From contig JAFCCM010000087.1 of the NCBI GenBank assembly GCA_017610225.1, positions 1 through 6,517 on the forward strand: 6,517 nt of DNA, written 5' to 3'. The translations under genes were made by a program, and so were the position numbers. This document shows positions 1-5,737 of this stretch, piece after piece (the stretch's first letter is position 1; each line of letters opens with the position of its first letter). Source of the stretch: Candidatus Aenigmatarchaeota archaeon. Its GTDB lineage: Archaea > Aenigmatarchaeota > Aenigmatarchaeia > CG10238-14. The notes under the pieces were generated by a model that saw only the letters and a list, made by a program, of their open reading frames with translations, had not been told where the DNA came from and made no database searches.

Positions 1-231
1 ACTGTATATCTTTCAAACGGAGATAGTACAGCACTTATTGAATTTGATTCATCTGAAGCTGATACTCATTATCGAGCTTTTATGCAGCTTGTTAATATTA
101 CCGATGCTTCACCTTCATTTTATTCAATAACAATAATAGAGAAAAATCTTAATAATTGTAGAGTAGAATTTTCTACACAAATTGATAGTAATAATTATAC
201 TTTAGAATGGTTTATTACAAGACAAAATTAA
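1..231 (+). CDS. C-terminal end of an unidentified protein, possibly a virion protein (5' truncated by window edge)
   Basis: Frame 1 is open from the first base to a TAA at 229-231, giving the last 76 residues of a longer protein whose start lies upstream of the window. The fragment is rich in Ser, Thr, Asn and aromatic residues in alternating beta-strand-like patterns (YSITII, CRVEFS, YTLEWFI), with no hydrophobic membrane segment and no recognisable catalytic motif. The ending, a strand of the type VEFS followed by Asn-Tyr-x-Leu-Glu-Trp, resembles C-terminal beta domains of phage tail or other virion proteins, but this is an impression of composition and not a family match. The codon composition is AT-rich like its neighbours. 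The downstream gene follows on the same strand after 68 nt. The open frame is clear; the function is not known. Confidence 0.6.
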   Translation, partial: TVYLSNGDSTALIEFDSSEADTHYRAFMQLVNITDASPSFYSITIIEKNLNNCRVEFSTQIDSNNYTLEWFITRQN

Positions 232-267
232 ATTTAATATAAGAACTATTTATTTGTTTTTAGAACA

Positions 268-273
268 TATAAT
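268..273 (+). promoter_or_regulatory. possible -10 element (TATAAT) upstream of the 300-779 gene
   Basis: The 68-nt gap between the two + strand genes contains a perfect TATAAT, 26 nt before the ATG at 300. No convincing -35 hexamer sits 16-18 nt upstream, and no extended -10 TG precedes it. The surrounding CATATAATAAATG also loosely resembles a T4-type late promoter (TATAAATA) but does not match exactly. In DNA this AT-rich such a hexamer can occur by chance. No terminator-like hairpin was seen in the gap, so read-through from the upstream gene is equally possible. Confidence 0.25.
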
Positions 274-299
274 AAATGTGAAAGGAGAAGTTATAAAAA

Positions 300-779
300 A
301 TGAAAATTAAAAAAGAAGAATTGATACAATTATGGCGAGAATTAGATCAATTAAATAAAGGAGTATATCCAATAAAATTTAGTTATTTTATTGCTCAAAA
401 CAGAAAATTAATTAAAGGCGAAGTTGATATTCTAATTGAATTATCAAAATCACCTAAAGAATATATGGTATATGATAATAAAAGAGTAAATTCTGCAAAA
501 GAATTGTCAGACAAGGACGATAATGGCGAGCCAGTTATTCAGAATAATGCATATGTTATAACTAAGAATTTTGAAGAATTTAAGAAACAAATGGAAGCTC
601 TAAAAGAAGAATATAAACCTGTAATTGAAGAAGCTGAAATTAGATTAAAAGAATTTCAAACTATTCTTGGTGAACCTTTTGATTTTGATGGATTTAAAGT
701 AAAGATTGAACATTTTCCAGATAAGATTAAACCAGAACTTATAGAAATATTTATGAAACTTGATCTCATAGAAGAATAA
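300..779 (+). CDS. small acidic helical phage protein of unknown function
   Basis: A 159-residue soluble protein rich in Lys and Glu, with no signal peptide or membrane segment. The start is supported by AAAGGAG at 281-287, with 12 nt between GGAG and the ATG. Residues 1-20 (KKEELIQLWRELDQL) form a probable amphipathic helix, followed by a short conserved-looking patch at 26-38 (KFSYFIAQNRKLI). A mainly charged helical stretch follows at about 92-122, then a small ending with DFDGFKVKIEHFP (128-140). This plan (N-terminal helix, an F-[SA]-Y-x-[IV]-A-x-N-x-[RK]-x-[LI] patch, an acidic helical centre, a short beta C-terminus) recalls small unannotated proteins common in tailed-phage genomes. 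I cannot assign a named family. It may be in one transcript with the preceding gene. It is the last + strand gene before a strong stem-loop and is convergent with the - strand group. Confidence 0.85.
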   Translation: MKIKKEELIQLWRELDQLNKGVYPIKFSYFIAQNRKLIKGEVDILIELSKSPKEYMVYDNKRVNSAKELSDKDDNGEPVIQNNAYVITKNFEEFKKQMEALKEEYKPVIEEAEIRLKEFQTILGEPFDFDGFKVKIEHFPDKIKPELIEIFMKLDLIEE

Positions 780-793
780 AAATTATAACGTAC

Positions 794-831
794 AAGAGTG
801 GGATTAATAGTTTAGTATTAATCCCACTCTT
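794..831. terminator. strong stem-loop between convergent genes (probable bidirectional terminator)
   Basis: A perfect 16-bp inverted repeat has arms at 794-809 and 816-831 around a 6-nt loop, GTTTAG. The central part of each arm is GAGTGGGATT / AATCCCACTC, so the stem is markedly more GC-rich than its surroundings. It begins 15 nt after the + strand stop codon and ends 7 nt before the stop codon of the convergent - strand gene. On the + strand it is followed by a U-rich but interrupted tract (TTATATTATT). On the - strand the following tract is only moderately U-rich. Its position and symmetry fit an intrinsic terminator serving both sides, best on the + strand. Confidence 0.85.
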
Positions 832-838
832 TATATTA

Positions 839-1900
839 TTACTCTTTTTTACTTAGTGTATTTATCATGTCTATTAATAAATAATCTTTAACCTTCACAC
901 CTTCAACTATTAAATCTCCATTCTTATCTCTTTCAATATGAGGATCCAATATTTCTCTTTCATTGTGAAAATGATAATCAGATGTCCACCATGATCCAGT
1001 TTCTTTATATTCTTTATGTATTTTGTTATTTATATAATCAATATTTTTCAAAACTTTCAATCTAATAAACTCCGGCAATTGACTTATAGCTTTATATGTA
1101 CCTCTATCAATTTGATGATCTCCAGTTCTTAATTGTCTTTCAGCCTCAGCTGTAAAATAAATACAATAATAAACTATTTCTGATTCATCAAATGACAGTC
1201 CATATTCTTCAACTTCTTTTCTATATTTTTTAGCTTGTATTTTTAATTGATATGCTTTAACAGAACTATCTTTAATCATATGTTTAGCGGATTCTAACCC
1301 ACGCTGACATTCTTCATAATCAACAATTTTATTTCCTAATGCAACCTTAAGTTTATTTAAAATTGTTTTTACAAAATTTTCATTTATAATATCTGTTCCG
1401 TTTGATGTAATTTGTAATACTGAAGCAGGTAATATCTCATTTGTTTGATAACTATCTGCTCCATTTTTTGTAGTATATTTTATAGTTGATAACTGAAGAG
1501 CTAAATCAAAATCAATTGTGCCGTTGCTTACCTCTGTATAAAGCCCTTGTAAATCTTCAACTTCATCATGTAAAGTTTGAAGTTTTACAATATTTTTTTT
1601 ATGGTTATTTTTAGCTGCATCTAAAGCATCAAGTTTATCACCCAACTCTAACATCACTTGTCTCAATTTTCTATTAGGTGTATGATGCTCTTCCATTTGT
1701 ACACAAATATCTTGAAATATAGAAGTAGATATCATTGTCTCTTTTAATTCTTGTTCATATAATTGAGGCAATGATTTATTTGATTGAACAATTTCTAAAA
1801 TTTCATTTATACCTTCTTGAACTGAAATTGGAAAGTCTTCGATTCCAAATACTATTAGTTTATTACTATTAATTTCTTTCTTAATTGGCAATTCATTCAT
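839..1900 (-). CDS. coiled-coil protein of unknown function, last gene of the - strand group
   Basis: A 353-residue soluble protein. The ATG at 1898-1900 is preceded by AAGGA with about 11 nt spacing, in a 30-nt gap after the kelch-like gene. Residues 76-122 (from NRKLRQVMLEL through VEDLQGL) have the heptad-like hydrophobic spacing of a coiled coil, and a second long charged helix runs over about 195-232. Between them (150-190) is a less charged segment. The C-terminal part contains a Tyr-rich patch (EIVYYCIYF, 241-249) and a Trp/His-rich patch (GSWWTSDYHFHNE, 302-314). I see no signal peptide, transmembrane helix or catalytic motif. Its helical plan recalls unannotated proteins of T4-like environmental phages, but I cannot name a family. 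Being last in a probable operon of glycosyltransferases and fibre-like proteins, it could be a fibre chaperone, an assembly factor or a structural protein; none of these is shown by the sequence. Confidence 0.8.
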   Translation of the reverse strand: MNELPIKKEINSNKLIVFGIEDFPISVQEGINEILEIVQSNKSLPQLYEQELKETMISTSIFQDICVQMEEHHTPNRKLRQVMLELGDKLDALDAAKNNHKKNIVKLQTLHDEVEDLQGLYTEVSNGTIDFDLALQLSTIKYTTKNGADSYQTNEILPASVLQITSNGTDIINENFVKTILNKLKVALGNKIVDYEECQRGLESAKHMIKDSSVKAYQLKIQAKKYRKEVEEYGLSFDESEIVYYCIYFTAEAERQLRTGDHQIDRGTYKAISQLPEFIRLKVLKNIDYINNKIHKEYKETGSWWTSDYHFHNEREILDPHIERDKNGDLIVEGVKVKDYLLIDMINTLSKKE

Positions 1901-1930
1901 GTGCTAATTTTCCTTTCTTGATTTCATATT

Positions 1931-2992
1931 TTATACAAATAAAGCTGTAAAATCTATACTATCAATTCCACAACAATATACTTTTGTCTGCGTTAAATTT
2001 CCTACGTGACTTGCAGTTCCTGAATCAAATGGGAATGTTATTCTATCAACTACTGAAAAGTAAGTCCCTGAATAATTACCACCCATAGAATATCCATAAT
2101 TACTTGAATTACAACCAGCAGGACCATTTGTCGAACTACTTAAATTACCTACATTAGTTGCAGTTCCTGAATCAAATGGAAATAGTATTCTGTCAACTAA
2201 CGAAAACGAAGAGGTAGAAAACCCTCCCATACAATATCCATAATTACTTGAATTACATGCAGTATTATTACTTTTTGATTGACTTAAATTTCCTACATTA
2301 CTTGCAGTTCCTGAGTTAAATGGGAATAGTATTCTGTCAATTATTGACAGGTCAGCTGCGGCATAATTACCACCCATAGTATATCCATAATTACTTGAAT
2401 TACAACCAGAAGCATATTTTTTTGAACCACTTAAATTTCCTATATTAGTTGCAGTTCCAGAGTCGAATGGAAATAGTATTCTATCAACTGATGTAAATGC
2501 AGAGGTTTCAACACCGCCCATACAATATCCATAATTACTTGAATTACAACTAGCAATACCACTTTTTGTTTGACTTAAATTGGCTAGATGATTTGCAGTT
2601 CCAGAGTTAAATGGCAATGTTATTCTATCAACTGTTGAAAAAGAAGTGGCACCAGCAATACCACCCATACAATATCCATAATTGCTTGAATTACAACCAC
2701 TAACATAATTTTTTGTTTGATTCAAATTTCCAATATGGCTTGCGATTCCTGAATCAAATGGGAATAGTATTCTATCAATTGCTGATGTTGAAGAGGCAGA
2801 AGAACCACCCATACAATAACCATAATTTTTAGTAAATGGTTGCGAAATTATGAGCCAAGCTACTCCATTCCAAGATTTAAGACCTTCAAATGCAGTAAGT
2901 TGAACCCATAGATCTCCAACCTTTTGACCTGTAGGTTCAGCATCTTGAAAGTATCTTACAACACTTCTTTTACCACTAAAATCAATTGCCAT
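1931..2992 (-). CDS. kelch-like beta-propeller protein A, probable tail-fibre or receptor-binding adhesin
   Basis: A 353-residue protein. Residues 1-55 form an N-terminal module with Pro20-Thr21, Trp29, Trp41-Asn-Gly and Trp46 (KVGDLWVQ...SWNGVAW), a Trp pattern common in small tail-fibre domains. Six repeats follow at residues 56-103, 104-152, 153-200, 201-249, 250-297 and 298-345, then a short closing strand (DFTALFV). Each repeat reads YGYxMGG, a variable stretch, VDRIxFPFxSGTA, xxxGNLSxxK, a second variable stretch, then GCNSS. The Gly-Gly after a hydrophobic strand and the 48-49 residue period fit kelch repeats, and VDRI...TA followed by Gly-x-Leu-Ser is typical of repeats in marine T4-like phage tail fibres. 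The ATG at 2990-2992 follows the upstream glycosyltransferase by 8 nt, with its GGAG inside that gene's last codons. No enzymatic residues are visible. Receptor binding is inferred from repeat type and phage context. Loss of the Cys-Met-Gly-Gly form in two repeats (Thr, Ser) is noted. Confidence 0.85.
   Translation of the reverse strand: MAIDFSGKRSVVRYFQDAEPTGQKVGDLWVQLTAFEGLKSWNGVAWLIISQPFTKNYGYCMGGSSASSTSAIDRILFPFDSGIASHIGNLNQTKNYVSGCNSSNYGYCMGGIAGATSFSTVDRITLPFNSGTANHLANLSQTKSGIASCNSSNYGYCMGGVETSAFTSVDRILFPFDSGTATNIGNLSGSKKYASGCNSSNYGYTMGGNYAAADLSIIDRILFPFNSGTASNVGNLSQSKSNNTACNSSNYGYCMGGFSTSSFSLVDRILFPFDSGTATNVGNLSSSTNGPAGCNSSNYGYSMGGNYSGTYFSVVDRITFPFDSGTASHVGNLTQTKVYCCGIDSIDFTALFV
1958..2827 (-). 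repeat. six tandem 144-147 bp coding repeats of propeller A
   Basis: In coding order the units are 2684-2827, 2537-2683, 2393-2536, 2246-2392, 2102-2245 and 1958-2101, all 48 or 49 codons. DNA conservation is strong around the YGYxMGG codons; on the + strand the string CCATAATTACTTGAATTACA or a one-base variant recurs at five unit junctions. It is also strong around the DRIxFPF codons. Two windows per unit diverge. The array is wholly coding and in frame. The matching array of propeller B (4664-5542) shares many near-identical stretches. Confidence 0.92.
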
Positions 2993-3000
2993 AATATTGT

Positions 3001-4617
3001 TTACTCCATTATTTGTTTTGAATTAAAATATTGAAGTGTATCTCCCCAATGAAAACAAGCATATTTAAGCATATCAAATTGTTTGTCATATCCATACATT
3101 TTTCCATCTTTAAAATTAACATGAACACATTTCAAATCATTTAATATTTTTACTTTATATCCATTTTCAAATAATTTTTCGGTGAAATATGCATCTTCAT
3201 TTACTCCACCATCATCTTCTAATGCTACACCAACGTTATTTAATTTTGTACTAATACACATAAAATAAGGAAATTGAAGTTGTCTAAAAACTTCTGTTCT
3301 AACTAGAGCACAACCCATCCCAACTAACCAATTAGAATCAATTTCATCTGGAAAATCTGGTATACGATTTAACTCAGTTACAATGCCGTCTTCATTTAAT
3401 TGTAAATGTGCTGAATGTGGTATTTTTCCTTTAAGTAAATAATCTCCAGTAACCATTCCTATCTCATGATCTTTATCAGATTCCATTACTTCTAACATTT
3501 TAACTAAACCATTTTCAGGAAAAATAATATCATCATCAATAAATAAAGTAAATTCACTTCCCAATCTAACTGAATTTTGCGCTAATTCATTTCTTGCTTG
3601 ATCAATATTTAAGCCATTAACCCTTGTAAGTTCTGTTCTATAACCTCTTAAACATAAAAGTCGATCAAGGTTTGTTGCTATTGGATCATTTTCTAATCTT
3701 GTTGGTATACAAATATTTACTAATGGATACTTTGGAGGGACTCTCATATAGTCAAACGTGTTAAAATCATTTATACTATTAGTTGCATAAGTCTTTAAAT
3801 TATCACGTTTACCAAAAAGACGCTTCCAAATTTTATCATAGTGTAATATAGATGGTCTAAAATCAACAATTGGATGTTCGTTTAAATAATTTAGAATATT
3901 CTTTGTAAAAAAAGCATCCTCGCCCATCTGCCACAAACCATCAGGAGCAGCAAATATCCAAAAATATGGAGCAGGAACAGTTTTTGATATTTCATGAATA
4001 TTAATTAAAGTAAAACCCATTGCACATAAATCTGTTTCTTTTATATGATCTCCATACTCAGTATCTTTAAAATTACCATGTGCTGTAATTTCGTGATCAG
4101 CTTTTTTCTGATAGTTAGCTGAAATTACTAACCTATCTGTTTTTTCTTTTGTTTCCCATAATTTAACTAGTGCAGCATTTTCACAAATCATGTCGTCATC
4201 TATAAATAATATATACTCACAACCATATTTAAATGCTTCAGTTACTGCAAGATTTCTAGCTTGATCAACAGGCAATCCCCAAATTTCAAAATACTTATAC
4301 GAAATACCTTGGGGAATAACAAGTCTATTAATAACATCAGTTAATATAAGATCATATTGATCTCTTTTTAAACATGCTATAAATAAATCATATTGAATTT
4401 TATTTTTTATTGGGGATTCTTGAATATATCTTTTATATACAAAAGTTAAGTCGTTTCTTTGAATAGCTAAATTAACTTCTGTTATAAAAGCTTGAACTAT
4501 TCTATAATCCCAATCTGAAAGTTTTGTTAGTTCTTGCCATGTTTCTTTTGAAAAATTCTTTAAACCTGATCTTAATTCGATCTCTATAACTTTTAATAGA
4601 TCATTTAGATGATTCAT
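3001..4617 (-). CDS. tandem-domain GT-A (GT2-like) glycosyltransferase
   Basis: A 538-residue protein with two homologous GT-A-type glycosyltransferase domains, which transfer sugars from nucleotide-sugar donors in the cytoplasm. Residues 1-75 are a helical N-terminal extension. Domain 1 spans about 76-262: DQARN (118-122), the metal-binding LFIDDD (137-142), CAMGFTLI (198-205), MGEDAFF (231-237) and a late His259. Domain 2 spans about 298-505 with the same order: DQARN (339-343), LFIDDD (358-363), VGMGCALV (432-439), NEDAYF (473-478) and His499. The DDD triplets are the DxD motif; the Glu-Asp pairs sit where GT-A enzymes have the acceptor-activating acid. Both domains keep every motif, so both may be active. 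The start at 4615-4617 has AAAGGAG with GGAG 13 nt away. It lies between the two propeller genes. The acceptor is unknown: virion protein, host glycan or modified DNA base are all possible. No membrane helix or secretion signal is visible. Confidence 0.9.
   Translation of the reverse strand: MNHLNDLLKVIEIELRSGLKNFSKETWQELTKLSDWDYRIVQAFITEVNLAIQRNDLTFVYKRYIQESPIKNKIQYDLFIACLKRDQYDLILTDVINRLVIPQGISYKYFEIWGLPVDQARNLAVTEAFKYGCEYILFIDDDMICENAALVKLWETKEKTDRLVISANYQKKADHEITAHGNFKDTEYGDHIKETDLCAMGFTLINIHEISKTVPAPYFWIFAAPDGLWQMGEDAFFTKNILNYLNEHPIVDFRPSILHYDKIWKRLFGKRDNLKTYATNSINDFNTFDYMRVPPKYPLVNICIPTRLENDPIATNLDRLLCLRGYRTELTRVNGLNIDQARNELAQNSVRLGSEFTLFIDDDIIFPENGLVKMLEVMESDKDHEIGMVTGDYLLKGKIPHSAHLQLNEDGIVTELNRIPDFPDEIDSNWLVGMGCALVRTEVFRQLQFPYFMCISTKLNNVGVALEDDGGVNEDAYFTEKLFENGYKVKILNDLKCVHVNFKDGKMYGYDKQFDMLKYACFHWGDTLQYFNSKQIME
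3004..3007 (-). promoter_or_regulatory. ribosome binding site of propeller A embedded in the end of the glycosyltransferase gene
   Basis: On the - strand the upstream gene ends ATG GAG TAA (3009-3001), and the GGAG within these codons is the only Shine-Dalgarno for the ATG at 2992, 11 nt away. Ribosomes finishing the glycosyltransferase would stop over this site, so translation of the two genes is probably coupled. Confidence 0.7.
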
Positions 4618-4639
4618 AAATTCTCATATACTCCTTTCT

Positions 4640-5713
4640 TTATGTAAATAAAACGATGAAATCTGTACCATCACAAGCAGAACCAGAACGCTTTGATTGA
4701 CTTAAATTTCCTATATGAATTGCAGTTCCTGCATTAAATGGAAATAGTATCCTATCAATTGTTGAAAACATATTAGAAGTTCTACCACCCATAGTATATC
4801 CATAATTACTTGAATTACAACCAGCACCACCATATTTTGATTGACTTAAATTTCCTACATTACTTGCAGTTCCTGAATCAAATGGGAATGTTATCCTATC
4901 AATTCTTGAATAGTAAACTGCTCCACCTGCAGCAAGACCACCCATAGCATATCCATAATTACTTGAATTACATGCAGCACTAGCAACTTTTGATTGACTT
5001 AAATTTCCTACCCAATTTGAACTTCCAGTATTGAATGGAAATGTTATTCTGTCAACTACTGAAAAGAAAGTTGTTACATTAAAACCACCCAAAGCATATC
5101 CATAATTACTTGAATTACAACCAGAACCGATAAATTTTGTTTGATTTAAATTTCCTACATGATTTGCAGTTCCTGAGTTAAACGGAAATGTTATTCTATC
5201 AACTGTTGAAAATGAAGTAGAAGACCCACCACCCATAGCATATCCATAATTACTTGAATTAAGACCAGATCTTACTGATTTTGTTTGACTTAGATTTCCT
5301 ACAGGAGTCGCAGTCCCTGAGTCAAATGGAAATGTTATTCTCTCAACTTTTGAAACATAAGAAGCATGTGTGCCACCCATAGCATATCCATAATCGCTTG
5401 AATTACATCCAGCACTAGCAGATTTTGTAACACTTAAATTTCCTACATTACTTGCAGTTCCTGAATCAAATGGAAATGTTATTCTGTCAACTATTGAAAA
5501 GAAAACTATATGATCAGTACCACCCATAGAATATCCATAATCTTGACCATATGTTATGGGAGTTCTCTTAATCTCGAACCAGTGAGAGTTATGATAAAGC
5601 ATATATGCATCATTACTGCTATCATACCATGTATTATTTTCAAACGCAGAAGTAGGTTGAATATCCTGCTTTAAATTAAAACCCCAATCATCTGCATCAA
5701 CTACAATGCTCAT
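4640..5713 (-). CDS. kelch-like beta-propeller protein B, paralogue of propeller A
   Basis: A 357-residue protein with the same plan as the 1931-2992 product. The N-terminal module (1-57) differs in sequence but keeps Pro20-Thr21, Trp29, Asn42 and a second Trp at 45 (NNTWYDSS...HNSHWFEI). Six repeats follow at residues 58-106, 107-154, 155-202, 203-251, 252-302 and 303-350, then the closing strand DFIVLFT. Each has YGYxMGG (one YGYALGG), a variable stretch, VDRIxFPFxSGTA, GNLSxxK, a second variable stretch and GCNSS. Repeat 5 is longest, with 14 residues between MGG and ITF. The Cys of the CMGG form in protein A is here Ala, Ser or Thr, a paralogue-specific difference. The ATG at 5711-5713 has GGAG 9 nt upstream, 24 nt after the GT4 gene. 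By repeat type and context it is probably a tail-fibre or other receptor-binding protein. No enzymatic motif is seen. Confidence 0.85.
   Translation of the reverse strand: MSIVVDADDWGFNLKQDIQPTSAFENNTWYDSSNDAYMLYHNSHWFEIKRTPITYGQDYGYSMGGTDHIVFFSIVDRITFPFDSGTASNVGNLSVTKSASAGCNSSDYGYAMGGTHASYVSKVERITFPFDSGTATPVGNLSQTKSVRSGLNSSNYGYAMGGGSSTSFSTVDRITFPFNSGTANHVGNLNQTKFIGSGCNSSNYGYALGGFNVTTFFSVVDRITFPFNTGSSNWVGNLSQSKVASAACNSSNYGYAMGGLAAGGAVYYSRIDRITFPFDSGTASNVGNLSQSKYGGAGCNSSNYGYTMGGRTSNMFSTIDRILFPFNAGTAIHIGNLSQSKRSGSACDGTDFIVLFT
4664..5542 (-). repeat. six tandem 144-153 bp coding repeats of propeller B
   Basis: In coding order the units are 5396-5542, 5252-5395, 5108-5251, 4961-5107, 4808-4960 and 4664-4807 (49, 48, 48, 49, 51 and 48 codons). 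Conserved blocks match those of the array at 1958-2827 at DNA level, for example CCTGAATCAAATGGGAATGT, present at both about 2020 and about 4873. The two arrays are direct repeats about 2.7 kb apart, with the tandem glycosyltransferase gene between them. Confidence 0.92.
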
Positions 5714-5737
5714 AATAATTTACTCCTATATAATTAC

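Noticed and set aside
1155..1180. Transmembrane helix in the 839-1900 product (IVYYCIYF, residues 242-249)
   Set aside because: The hydrophobic run is only about 8 residues and is flanked by charged residues, too short to span a membrane.
4618..4639. Separate promoters in the gaps between the - strand genes
   Set aside because: Gaps of 8-30 nt are taken up by Shine-Dalgarno sequences and show no paired -35/-10 elements.
1958..5542. Regular ~145-bp direct repeats, considered as CRISPR or a non-coding satellite
   Set aside because: The period is a whole number of codons, the unit is far too long for a CRISPR repeat, there are no uniform spacers, and the whole stretch is two intact reading frames with protein-level conservation.
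1958..5542. Diversity-generating retroelement acting on the variable loops
   Set aside because: No reverse transcriptase, no non-coding template repeat and no adenine-biased variable block are visible. Variation is spread over every repeat and not confined to a C-terminal variable region. Elements outside the window cannot be excluded.
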